DNA of 64,000 nucleotides from Janthinobacterium sp. PAMC25594 (GCF_019443505.1 NZ_CP080377.1:124001-188000), one strand, 5' to 3'. Counted from the first letter of the stretch, positions 46,655 to 55,315 are shown. Made by a program: numbers and translations. Notes: generated by a model from the sequence alone, not told the origin.

Positions 46655-47248
46655 TCATGGCGCAAGCTCGTCGCCGCCTTCGCGCAGCATCTTGCAACAG
46701 CCCTGTAGCAGCCTCCAGCGAAACTTGATGCCCGTCTCGTACCAGATGAAATACACCCAGAGATCCTTGTCCGGCAGCGCGTTGGGCGCTCTTTGCCTGT
46801 TTGACACCAGTACTTCGTCAATGACGTCTTGCGGCACGCGCGAGCGGACGGCGACGCGGGCCGTCTGGATGGGCAGTGAGCGGGACATGGCGTGCACGCC
46901 GTCACTCCATGCCTGCAGTGCTACCGGCTCGGCAGGCACGTCAGGGTAGGGATAGGGCCATACCTTCCATTCGAATTCCACCCATTGCGGCAGTTCGCGG
47001 CCATCCGGCGCGGCACCCATGGTCTTGCCGCCAGTCATGGGGTTCTTGTCGGGTCCCAGGGAGCCGGGGGTCGGAAAAAATATGCTGTTCGCGGTTCGCG
47101 CGCGGAGCACGTCGACCTTCTTGCCTTTGATGCCGTTGCTGAAGGTCACGATCATGCCGGGTCCTTGCTGCGAACGTGGTGTCGCACAGGCAGTGCAGAG
47201 AGCGATGGCCGCAAGGAAGCAAATCGTCTGGAGCAGATATGTTTTCAT
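46655..47248 (-). CDS. DUF2931-like lipoprotein, copy 5 (candidate lipase immunity)
   Basis: This 197-residue paralogue is the second behind the Rhs toxin. It has ATPRSQQ behind the lipobox, the GGKTMGA version otherwise seen only in copy 1, and the FRWRLLQGCCKML C-terminus otherwise seen only in copy 4. It thus joins blocks found in three other copies. The gap behind it (46408-46654) starts with a linker-like MTKSPGNDQRLAL frame but then diverges. Confidence 0.7.
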   Translation of the reverse strand: MKTYLLQTICFLAAIALCTACATPRSQQGPGMIVTFSNGIKGKKVDVLRARTANSIFFPTPGSLGPDKNPMTGGKTMGAAPDGRELPQWVEFEWKVWPYPYPDVPAEPVALQAWSDGVHAMSRSLPIQTARVAVRSRVPQDVIDEVLVSNRQRAPNALPDKDLWVYFIWYETGIKFRWRLLQGCCKMLREGGDELAP

Positions 47249-47337
47249 GATGGTGCCTTGCAGGAAGCGTTGAAGGTAGAGCCGGCGGCCACGGTGGGAG
47301 CGCTGGTCCGCTGGTCTTTGCCAAGCGGATTGGTCAT
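47245..47337 (-). CDS. 30-residue linker mini-ORF between lipoprotein copies 6 and 5
   Basis: It has 31 codons with ATGA overlaps at both ends, as in the other array. It begins MTNPLGKDQRTSAPTV and ends GSTFNASCKAPS, again the toxin C-terminal pattern. The same unit in both arrays shows that the linker arose before the arrays separated or was copied between them. Confidence 0.45.
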   Translation of the reverse strand: MTNPLGKDQRTSAPTVAAGSTFNASCKAPS

Positions 47338-47930
47338 GGCGGAAGCTCGTCGCCGCCTTCGCGCAGCAAGCCACAGCAGCTGCTTTTCAGTTTCCAGCGG
47401 AGCTTGATGCCCGTCTCGTACCAGATGAAATACACCCAGAGATCTTTGTCCGGCAGCGCGTTGGGCGCTCTTTGCCTGTTTGACGCCAGCACTTCGTCGA
47501 TGACGTCTTGCGGCACGCGCGACCGGACGGCGACGCGGGCTGTCTGGATGGGCAAGGCGCGCGACAGGGCGTGCACGCCGTCACTCCAGACTTGCCGCGC
47601 TACAGGATCAGAGGGCCTGTCCGGGTAGGGATAGGGCCATACCTGCCACTCGAACTCCACCCATTGCGGCAGTTCGCGTCCATCCGGTGCGGCACCCATG
47701 GTGGCCCCGCCGTCTTTCATGGGGTTCTTGGCCGGTCCCAGGGAGCCAGGGGTCGGAAAAAATATGCTGTTCGCGGTTCGCGCGCGCAGCACGTCGACCT
47801 CTTTTCCTTGGATGCCGTTACTGAAGGTCACGATCATGCCGGGGCCGTCCTGTGAGCGTGTTACAGAGCAGGCTGTGCAGAGGACGACGGTCGCCAGGAA
47901 GCAAATCGTCTGGAGCAGATATGTTTTCAT
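47334..47930 (-). CDS. DUF2931-like lipoprotein, copy 6, cognate of the Rhs toxin
   Basis: This 198-residue paralogue has a start codon that overlaps the stop of the Rhs toxin (ATGA), the usual position of the cognate immunity gene. The signal is MKTYLLQTICFLATVVLCTA before Cys. It carries SVTRSQD, DGGATMGA and KLKSSCCGL versions. Anchoring at the outer or inner membrane facing the periplasm would place it where a phospholipase toxin attacks. Confidence 0.78.
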   Translation of the reverse strand: MKTYLLQTICFLATVVLCTACSVTRSQDGPGMIVTFSNGIQGKEVDVLRARTANSIFFPTPGSLGPAKNPMKDGGATMGAAPDGRELPQWVEFEWQVWPYPYPDRPSDPVARQVWSDGVHALSRALPIQTARVAVRSRVPQDVIDEVLASNRQRAPNALPDKDLWVYFIWYETGIKLRWKLKSSCCGLLREGGDELPP

Positions 47931-49075
47931 GATGGTGCCTTGCAGGAAGTGTTGATGGTAGGGGCGGTGGTCATGCTTAAGCCATAACTGGCCAGCCAGA
48001 GCTTGTACTTGTTCATGTCCACCAGCCCGATATCGGGATTGGCGATCGTGCCGCACTTGTAAGCATCGGGGAATAAGTTGATAACTCCAGTGGTGTCGGA
48101 GGTCCGCTTGCCATCAAAGACCGCGTTAGTCTGCAGAACTTCCTGGCCATTTTCATAAGTAACGTATCGTGTGAAAGTGGCATCGCCGTCAGAGAATCTG
48201 TTGCCGCTACGGTCATGCAAGATGGGGTTGGTGATGATGTCCCATCCATTTTTTTCTAGTTTTTTTTCGCTTATGGCGATTCCCTGTCCCTTTGCCTGTT
48301 CAACCATCCACATCAGCGCTACATCGGACAGGTCACCCGTGCCGAAGCCGCCGCCGATGTCGGAATGGCTGCCGATGAACGCCTTTTCGAGGCGGTTCGC
48401 CGAACTGGTCTGGCCGGGTCTGTCCATGATGGAGCGCAGATCGAAGTCATCCCCGCCGCCCCGGTGTTCGTTCAGCGCCACGGCGTGCACCGCGTATTTG
48501 ACGGCGGCCGGTACTAAAAAGAAATATTGTTTTTCGTCCTGATGCAATATGCCGAGATGCGGCACGGTATCCCACAAGCCTTCGAAGCGCAGGTTCAGGC
48601 AGCGGCTCTTGCCATCAATGACATAGGCGCCGTCATTTTTCTTGAGGTTGTCAGCAACGACATTGAGAAAAAAGCGTGCCTCGGCTGCACCACGGCTAAA
48701 ACCCACCACGTCAATATCCAGTAGCCCGGTGTTCGCGCTTTCTTTGATGTAGTCGTTGAGAAATTTCAATCCCAGGCTCACGCGCTGGTCGAAGCCTTCG
48801 CCCGTAATGGCGCTGCCGGCGTAGGGCATATCCTGGTTGGTGGTGCCGATGCCGGTGATATAGAATTTCTTTCCATTTTGAATTTCGTCATAGACCTCGT
48901 AGAACTTCAGTACATTGGAAATCGAACTGTCCGGCTTCGGATGTTCGCTGTTGCCCGTCCCATCAAACGCAAACAGGATCAGCCCGTTCGGATCGACATA
49001 CTTGAGCGGATTGCCCGCGACATAGACATAACTGTTGGTGCCGGCGCGCAGGCCCAGCGGGTCGGGCGTCAGGTA
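47334..49075 (-). repeat. Duplicated toxin-tip/immunity segment, Rhs copy
   Basis: This is the source-like partner of 40454-42198: lipoprotein copy 6 plus the last 380 codons of the Rhs gene. Between the two copies the last 190 toxin residues differ by one residue, while a block near 48710-48760 is replaced. The homology ends at 49075. Confidence 0.85.
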
Positions 49076-52000
49076 ACGGCCCTGGGCCGGGTCGTAATAG
49101 CGCTGGTCGTTGTAGTACAAGCCCGTTTCCTGGTCGGCATACTGGCCCGGCAGGCGCAGCTTGAGCTGGAAGGCGTGCTGGGTGTTTGTTTTTCTTAACT
49201 TGCCAAATGGCGCATAAGCGGCCTGCCACACGGGCTGGCCATGGGCGTCGGTAGCCAGCTCGGGCGCGCCTAGGTGGTTGTTGTGCAGGAAGGCGATGCT
49301 CTCGCCGTGACTGAACCACGCCTTCCAGATGGCCGAGATGTCGGCCATGGCTTGCGCCAGCGGCCCACGCTGTTCCCGTGATTCGGCGGCATTGGCCGCC
49401 GTGTCGATCAGCGCCAGCGGCTGGCCGGCAAGATAGATGTATTGCCGGCTGATCTTGCCGTCCGCATCGAGTTCCGCCAGCAGCTTTCTGTCGTCGTCGT
49501 ACAGATAATAAGTACGCGTCCCGCGCACTTCCTTGGCGATGCGCAGCCCGCGATGGTTGTAGCGGTAGCGCGCCAGCAGGTCCTGACCCTGATGCACTGA
49601 CAACAGCCTGCCCAGCGCATCCCAGACATAGCGGCGCTGGCCGATGCGCTGCGGCTGGCCGGTCGCGTCGTAGCGGGCGTGTTCTGTATCGCTGGCGCGG
49701 ACGGTGTTGCGCCACAGTTCATCCTGGCTGGCGATATCTTCCTGGCTGATAAGGCGGTTGCCGCCGCTGTCGTAGTGGTAGCGGTCGAAGCTTGCCGCTG
49801 TTGACGGGGGCGGGGAGGCGGTTGCCGCCGCAATCAGGCGGTCGTGGGCATCGTAGGCGTAGCTGCTGGTGGCGTCCCTGTCCCTCGTATGCAGCAAATT
49901 GCCCTGCACGTCCCACAGGTAGCGGTGGTCGAGCAGGGCGGCCGGGTCGGGCGGCAGGCCCAGCGCGCCAGCCTGGGCGGCTTGCTGCGCGTCTTCGGCT
50001 GGCAGCGCGGCGGCCGGCGTGGCCACGGCCTGGCCGATGCCCAGCACGGCTTGCAGCGCCAAGACGGCTTGCTGCCCGGATTGGTCCCCCCGCGCGTTGC
50101 GGTAGACGATGCGCGCCAGCGCGCCTTCCTTGCTGCGCTGATAGAGGGCCTCGATGCCGTTGCCATAGGTGTAGCGCTTGAGGCCGATAACGTCGCGCTC
50201 CAGGTCCTTGACGATGCTTGCCCCTGGCAACAGCCAGCGCAGCCAGGGACTGTGGACGAGCTGGCGCTCAAGCGCGACTACTTGCTGCTGGCCGTTGCGC
50301 CGGTAGTCCAGCAGGCTGCCGTCCGGCAAGCTGATGCCGCTCAGCTGCCCCAGACTGTCGTAGCGGTAACGGGTGTGGTAGCTGGCCTGTTTGCCGCTGT
50401 GGAGCGTGATGATGACGGTCTTGACGGACAGGCGCCCCTGCGCGTCATGGCTGTAGCGCTCGGCTTGTTGCGGATGATCGATGGCGACCAGGTGCGCGCC
50501 CGCGTAGCGCCAGGTGGTGACGGTCTGGCGCTGGCCGGCCGGAGCGCCGGCATCGGTGATGACCTGGCGCACAATGCGCCCGGCGCCATCGTAGGCGTAG
50601 CTGGCCTGGTTGCCCATGGCGTCGGTGCCCGCTATCAGCCTGCCGGCGGCGTCGAACTGCCGGCGTGTCATGCCGCTGTCGGGGCTGATGGTGGCGATGA
50701 CCTGGCCGAAATCATCGCGCAGATAGCGGGTGGTGGCACCGTTTGGCGCTGTCACGGCCGTGGGTTGGCCGTCGATATCGCGTTCGAAGCGGGTTTCCGT
50801 GTTTTGCACCAATGCCTCCGGCGTGTTCGCCCACTGCGTTACGCCGACGATATTGCCCATGGCGTCATGGCGCAAACGCGTGATACGGCCCAGCGCATCG
50901 CCTAGTGCCTCGGGCAGGCCGCGCGCATTCCACGCGATGCGCCAGCGGCCGCCATTCGCATCCGTCATGGCCAGCAGATGGCCCGGCGGGTCGTAGCGGT
51001 AGTTGAGTGTCTGCTTGATTGCACTCGATTGCGTCGTGGTGTCGAGCAGGCGGTTTTCCGTGTCGTAGCGATGGCTCGTCACGATGCCCAGGTGTGAGGC
51101 GTTCCAGATGCGGCGGCCGGCGGCGTCGTAACCCAGGCGGGCAAGCGACTGCTGGCCTGCCTGGTCGCTGTATGCGATTTCGAGCGGATTGCCCAGACCA
51201 TCGTAGCGCGCCGCATACGTCGCGCCGTCGCGCGTCTGGCGCATTAACTGGCCGCGCGGCGTGTAGGCGTACTGAGTGATCTGATCGAGCGCATCGGAGA
51301 TGGTGGCGATGCGGCCGGCGCCGTCATAGGTGAACGCGCGCTTGAGATTGCCAGGTGTGATGATGGCAGTCAGGGGGGCGTCGCTTGTTCCATGTTCGTC
51401 ATACCGCGCCAGCTTGCCCGCGTTGCTCTTGTCCGCCGGCTGGCCATATTCAAACACGGTGACATCGGAGTCCAGCGGCGTGCCCATCTTGCCGTTGGGC
51501 AGGGGGCCGTCGATGCGGGTCAGCAGGCTGTGGCCGGCGATGATGGCGTACTGGTAACTGGTGGTGCGCGCGATGGCGGCCGCTGCCTGCTTGCCGTCGT
51601 AGCAGGGCACCCATCCCGTCTGCGTCACGCGCAGGACCTGGCCCACGGCGTTGTATTCGATGCGCGTTTGCCGCTCCTTGCCCGGCACGACGCTGGGGCG
51701 GGCGATCAGCGTGGGCGCGGGGTCGTCGCCCGTGTACTCCAGGCGCAGCCGCCATTGCGCGGCGCCCCGCTGGCCGTGCTGGTATGTCACGCTGCCGGCG
51801 CGGACGGTGCGGCCCAGCTGGTCGAGTTCGCGCCAGCTGGTGCTGACGGGCTCGCCCTTGTCGTCCAGGCGGGTCGTTTCCAGCAGCTGCCCCAGCTTGT
51901 CGTAGGCGTAGCGCACATTGGTTGCGCCGCAGCTGGCGCAGCCGGCGCCACGCACTTCCAGCAGACGTTGCTGGCCGCCGACGATGGCGTGGCGGTAGAC

Positions 52001-53113
52001 GGTGCGCTGGCCCAGGCTGTTGGTGAGCACGGTTTTTCCGCCCTCGCTGGCATCGAGCGTGACCTTGCCGACGTTGCCGGCATGCGTGCTGAGGTTGGCG
52101 CGGCCGTTGCTGTCGTAGCCGAAGGTGGCGTAGCGCGTGGCCACGGACGGGCCGCCGGCGCTGCCGGTTTCGATGCTGATGCCCGTCAGCAACCAGGGCA
52201 GGCGCGGGTCTTCGTGGTGGTAGCGGCGGCTGACGGAGGGTAGCGCCTTGTCGCCCGCCGGCAAGTGCACGCGCAGCAGGTTGGCCAGCAGGATGCGCTG
52301 CTCGAAGGGCAGGGCACCCGCTGGCGGCGCGCCGCCGTAGTCGTAGGAAAAGCGCCCCACGGGGCTGTCGATGTGTTGCACGCCGCGAAATTGCGTGCCG
52401 GCCCTGGCGCCTGCCGAGGTGGGCGCCAGGTAGCGCAGGTGCAGGCTGCGGCCTTGCGGGTCGGTCACTTGCACCAGCAGATGGTTGTCGTCATATATCA
52501 GCCTGAGCGTTTCGCCGGTGGCGGCCGTAATGGTGTCAAGCTTGCCCAGGGTATTGAAATGCAGGCGGCGCCCGTCGGGCAAGGTCCAGGTGTAGTCGCT
52601 GGCACCGTTGGCTTGCGGCGCCAGCGTCAGACGGCCGTGGGCCGGCAGCGCCGTGCTGCACAGGCCGGGATGCCGTCGATCGCGGTCGAAGATGACGCGG
52701 GCGCCGTCGGCTTGCAGGATCTGGATGCGGCCGAATTTGTCGATCAATTCGGTTTCATACGACAGCTTCCATTCGCGTCCCAAGGGACCGTTGGGACTGC
52801 CTGGCTTGCTGTAGGCGCTGTTGTAGTGCCGCACGATTTCCAGCCCCAGCACGCCGGGCAGGGCCGGCAAGTCTTCCTCGCGCTGGTATTTGTTGCCGGT
52901 GATGACGTTGATGGGATTGCCCGCGCCCGCATCGGGGCCGCCGCTGGCGCCCACGCCGGCGACAGCGCCAGCGCAGGCGCCGGGCGGTCCGCCCGGCTCG
53001 GGGCCGCAGGCGCCAGCGGTAGGCATGCCCGACAGCATCAGCCAGGCCAGCAGGCTGGCGCAGAGGGCATGCAGCGCATGGCGCAGCCGGGGAGAGTAAA
53101 AAGTTGTTGGCAT
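47927..53113 (-). CDS. Sec-exported Rhs-repeat toxin with C-terminal Tle1/DUF2235-like lipase
   Basis: This is a 1728-residue protein. A signal sequence (ALCASLLAWLMLSGMPTAGA) is followed by a Gly/Ala/Pro-rich linker and a DUF6531-like start (NPINVITGNKYQREEDLPAL). More than twenty RHS/YD repeats follow (about residues 130-1345: YDGLGNPLEIAYSD, YDAAGRRIW, YDSLGQLSGI, YDPAQGRYLTPDPLGL). The core end NPLKYVDPNGL is the usual autocleavage site. The tip is a DUF2235/Tle1-type alpha/beta hydrolase with FDGTGNSEH, nucleophile Ser1473 in GFSRGAAEA, DTVPHLG and GSHSDIGGGFG, expected to cut phospholipids. There is no PAAR domain or N-terminal type VI helices. It starts 8 bases behind the Tad operon with a GAGG ribosome site. 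Confidence 0.85.
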   Translation of the reverse strand: MPTTFYSPRLRHALHALCASLLAWLMLSGMPTAGACGPEPGGPPGACAGAVAGVGASGGPDAGAGNPINVITGNKYQREEDLPALPGVLGLEIVRHYNSAYSKPGSPNGPLGREWKLSYETELIDKFGRIQILQADGARVIFDRDRRHPGLCSTALPAHGRLTLAPQANGASDYTWTLPDGRRLHFNTLGKLDTITAATGETLRLIYDDNHLLVQVTDPQGRSLHLRYLAPTSAGARAGTQFRGVQHIDSPVGRFSYDYGGAPPAGALPFEQRILLANLLRVHLPAGDKALPSVSRRYHHEDPRLPWLLTGISIETGSAGGPSVATRYATFGYDSNGRANLSTHAGNVGKVTLDASEGGKTVLTNSLGQRTVYRHAIVGGQQRLLEVRGAGCASCGATNVRYAYDKLGQLLETTRLDDKGEPVSTSWRELDQLGRTVRAGSVTYQHGQRGAAQWRLRLEYTGDDPAPTLIARPSVVPGKERQTRIEYNAVGQVLRVTQTGWVPCYDGKQAAAAIARTTSYQYAIIAGHSLLTRIDGPLPNGKMGTPLDSDVTVFEYGQPADKSNAGKLARYDEHGTSDAPLTAIITPGNLKRAFTYDGAGRIATISDALDQITQYAYTPRGQLMRQTRDGATYAARYDGLGNPLEIAYSDQAGQQSLARLGYDAAGRRIWNASHLGIVTSHRYDTENRLLDTTTQSSAIKQTLNYRYDPPGHLLAMTDANGGRWRIAWNARGLPEALGDALGRITRLRHDAMGNIVGVTQWANTPEALVQNTETRFERDIDGQPTAVTAPNGATTRYLRDDFGQVIATISPDSGMTRRQFDAAGRLIAGTDAMGNQASYAYDGAGRIVRQVITDAGAPAGQRQTVTTWRYAGAHLVAIDHPQQAERYSHDAQGRLSVKTVIITLHSGKQASYHTRYRYDSLGQLSGISLPDGSLLDYRRNGQQQVVALERQLVHSPWLRWLLPGASIVKDLERDVIGLKRYTYGNGIEALYQRSKEGALARIVYRNARGDQSGQQAVLALQAVLGIGQAVATPAAALPAEDAQQAAQAGALGLPPDPAALLDHRYLWDVQGNLLHTRDRDATSSYAYDAHDRLIAAATASPPPSTAASFDRYHYDSGGNRLISQEDIASQDELWRNTVRASDTEHARYDATGQPQRIGQRRYVWDALGRLLSVHQGQDLLARYRYNHRGLRIAKEVRGTRTYYLYDDDRKLLAELDADGKISRQYIYLAGQPLALIDTAANAAESREQRGPLAQAMADISAIWKAWFSHGESIAFLHNNHLGAPELATDAHGQPVWQAAYAPFGKLRKTNTQHAFQLKLRLPGQYADQETGLYYNDQRYYDPAQGRYLTPDPLGLRAGTNSYVYVAGNPLKYVDPNGLILFAFDGTGNSEHPKPDSSISNVLKFYEVYDEIQNGKKFYITGIGTTNQDMPYAGSAITGEGFDQRVSLGLKFLNDYIKESANTGLLDIDVVGFSRGAAEARFFLNVVADNLKKNDGAYVIDGKSRCLNLRFEGLWDTVPHLGILHQDEKQYFFLVPAAVKYAVHAVALNEHRGGGDDFDLRSIMDRPGQTSSANRLEKAFIGSHSDIGGGFGTGDLSDVALMWMVEQAKGQGIAISEKKLEKNGWDIITNPILHDRSGNRFSDGDATFTRYVTYENGQEVLQTNAVFDGKRTSDTTGVINLFPDAYKCGTIANPDIGLVDMNKYKLWLASYGLSMTTAPTINTSCKAPS

Positions 53114-53121
53114 GGCTTACC

Positions 53122-54387
53122 TCAGCTAGGTGTGCAGCAGATGACGGTGCAGGGTTCCGGCACGCAATGCTGCGGGTCCGTAAACGGGTTGCAGGCGGGC
53201 GGCGTCACGGGCGGGTCGGTGCAACTGAGGTTGTCGCACGCGGGTGGCGGCACGCTTGTCACGGGTGGGTTGCCGGGATTGACGGGCGTGCCGCCATTGC
53301 CCGGCCCCGGCGCGGAAACGAGGCTGTTGCCTTCGATGGCGTCGGACTGCATGTGCACGGTGACGTGCGTCACCACGGGGATGCGCCCGCTGGCCAGCAG
53401 CTTGGTGTGAAAGGCGTCCGTGTGCGGGTCCAGCCATTTCAGGTAGGTGGCATACAGATTCTTGACCAGCGGAACTTTTGGCAGGTAGCCTTGCGTGATG
53501 CGCAGCTTGATGAGGTTGGCGTCCTGGATGGTTTGGCCGGAAGTGGTACCCACTTTCTGCTCCTTCAGGCTTTGGCCGCTGTACGGGATGACGCGGCGGT
53601 TGCCCGTATGCAGCGCGATTTGCCTGTGCACGTCGTTCCAGTCATCAAAACTTTGCCGGGTCGGGTTGAGCAGCTCGATGCTGGCGTTACCCGTGCCGTT
53701 GGCGCCGAGGTCAGCGTTCGCCTTGGCCAGCGAAGCGGCGAGCTGGGCTGGCGTCTGGCCGCCGCCGTACAGGGGGATCAGCGCGCGCGTGTACGCCGCG
53801 TAGGCGCTGCTGACGCTGGCATGGGCGACGGCCCCTTCGCGCGCGGCCATGAAGGCCGCGTAGTTGATTTGTGTCCGGGCAAAAAACAACATGCCGTATT
53901 GCAGGATCGACAGTCCCAGCAGGGTGATGATGGGGCCGACCACGGTAAATTCGATCATCGCCGCGCCGCGCTGGGCCTTGTCCCGCATGCCGGCCACCGT
54001 TGCGGGCGCAGCTTCCAGCCGTGGATGCCGCAGGCGGTCGCCGGGGCGGATGTGCAGGGCCGCGATGGCGCCGGCGGCCAGTTCCAGCGTGTGCGCCGTG
54101 CGCGGCGCATGCCAGCCGAGGCCGCTGAAGCTGGCGCGCCACGGGCGCAGGCCGGCCACGCAGCGGGTGACGACGCCGTGCCGGTCGAGGTAGACCACGT
54201 CGATGGGATAGCGCATGCAGGCCGCATGCACGCTGGCGCAGCGCGTGATCAGCAAGCCTTGCGCGCGATGCAGCGGGGCGGCCAGCATCAGGCCGCGCAG
54301 GCGCGCGACAAACGTGTCGGCCAGGCGCAGGTCCAGCGCGTGCGCGCCGCTGGCCGTGTGCAGGATGCTGGGGGCGGGTATCGGCAT
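53122..54387 (-). CDS. DUF192-TadE-like fusion protein with Cys/Pro-rich tail
   Basis: This is a 421-residue protein with three parts. Residues about 10-120 are a DUF192 domain (ADTFVARLRGLMLA, MRYPIDVVYLDRHGVV, ALHIRPGDRL). Residues about 135-175 are a TadE-like pilin segment (QRGAAMIEFTVVGPIITLLG and LQYGMLFFARTQINYA). The rest is periplasmic and ends in a Cys/Pro-rich tail with PPACDNLSCTDPPV and CNPFTDPQHC, eight Cys in total in the last 45 residues. DUF192 and TadE are usually separate genes. It is the last gene of the Tad operon, 10 bases after tadC, and is followed at once by the Rhs toxin. Confidence 0.8.
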   Translation of the reverse strand: MPIPAPSILHTASGAHALDLRLADTFVARLRGLMLAAPLHRAQGLLITRCASVHAACMRYPIDVVYLDRHGVVTRCVAGLRPWRASFSGLGWHAPRTAHTLELAAGAIAALHIRPGDRLRHPRLEAAPATVAGMRDKAQRGAAMIEFTVVGPIITLLGLSILQYGMLFFARTQINYAAFMAAREGAVAHASVSSAYAAYTRALIPLYGGGQTPAQLAASLAKANADLGANGTGNASIELLNPTRQSFDDWNDVHRQIALHTGNRRVIPYSGQSLKEQKVGTTSGQTIQDANLIKLRITQGYLPKVPLVKNLYATYLKWLDPHTDAFHTKLLASGRIPVVTHVTVHMQSDAIEGNSLVSAPGPGNGGTPVNPGNPPVTSVPPPACDNLSCTDPPVTPPACNPFTDPQHCVPEPCTVICCTPS

Positions 54388-54397
54388 GGCGCGCTCC

Positions 54398-55315
54398 TTA
54401 TAGGCCCGACTGCATGAATTGCACGACGATGGGAAAGAACAGCACGATGAAGGTGCAGGGAAAGATGAAGGCGATGAGAGGGAACAGCAGCTTGACGGGC
54501 GCTTCCATGGCCAGCTTTTCGGCGCGCAGGAAACGCTCGGAGCGCCGCTGGTCGGCCTGTGCCCGCAGCACGGGGCCCAGGTTCATGCCCATGCGTTCCG
54601 CCTGGATCAGCGCCGTGACGAAATTGGTCACGGCCGGTTCCTGCACCCGTTCGCTCATGGCGCGCAGCGCGTCGGCACGCGCCTTGCCGCTACGCACATC
54701 GCGCAGCACGCGCTTGATTTCGTCGCACAGCGCGCCTTTCGGCCCTTTCAGCGCCGCCTGCTGCAGCGCGCCCTGCAAATTGAGACCCGCTTCCACGCAC
54801 AAGGTGATGAGGTCGAGGTAGAAAGGCAGCGACTTGTTCAGCGCACTGCGGCGCAGCGCCATGCGGTCGCGCAGCCAGATAGCCGGGTAACACCAGCCGG
54901 AAGCCGCGCCGGCAAGCCCCGCTTGCCAGTAGCGGACGGCGCCGACACCGCTGCGGCTGCCCTGGCCCAGCGAATCGAGCACCCAGCACGCAAAGGCGGC
55001 GACGATCAGCGCGCACAGCAGCCGCGCCGCGATGAATTGCGAGGGGCTGAGGCTGTATTCCAGGCCCGCCTTGCGCAGGCGCACGGGCAGCGCGGCCGTG
55101 GGCGCCCTGGCAATGAAAGGGCGCAGCGCATGGCCGCCCCAGTGGATGGGCCACCACAGCAGGCGGAAGGCGAGCGGCGGCGCGTCCTTGTAGCTGCGGT
55201 CCTCGGCCGGGATGGCGGCGACCGCCCTGGCCAGCAGGGTCGCCAGCAGGGCCATGGCCAGGCCGGACAGCATGGCCAGGGCGGTGATGGTGAGTTCGAT
55301 GCGGGTGGGCGACAT
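54398..55315 (-). CDS. tadC: TadC, Flp pilus inner-membrane platform protein
   Basis: This is a 305-residue type II secretion F-domain protein. Helices lie at about residues 9-30, 95-115 and 275-302; the cytosolic F domain shows LPFYLDLITLCVEAGLNLQG and FVTALIQAERMGMNLGPVLR. The C-terminus LFPLIAFIFPCTFIVLFFPI is typical of TadC. It pairs with TadB to form the platform on which the TadA ATPase works. The start MSPTRIELTI at 55315 was chosen because the frame further up lies inside tadB in another reading frame. Confidence 0.88.
   Translation of the reverse strand: MSPTRIELTITALAMLSGLAMALLATLLARAVAAIPAEDRSYKDAPPLAFRLLWWPIHWGGHALRPFIARAPTAALPVRLRKAGLEYSLSPSQFIAARLLCALIVAAFACWVLDSLGQGSRSGVGAVRYWQAGLAGAASGWCYPAIWLRDRMALRRSALNKSLPFYLDLITLCVEAGLNLQGALQQAALKGPKGALCDEIKRVLRDVRSGKARADALRAMSERVQEPAVTNFVTALIQAERMGMNLGPVLRAQADQRRSERFLRAEKLAMEAPVKLLFPLIAFIFPCTFIVLFFPIVVQFMQSGL

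Noticed and set aside
37200..53113. A prophage or integrative element with attachment repeats
   Set aside because: There is no integrase, no structural or replication gene of a phage, and no second copy of the tRNA 3' end in the window.
47927..53113. A type VI secretion effector in the strict sense
   Set aside because: The lipase tip is of the Tle1/DUF2235 kind used by type VI systems, but there is no PAAR domain, VgrG, chaperone (DUF1795/EagR) or type VI gene nearby, and the protein has a Sec signal.
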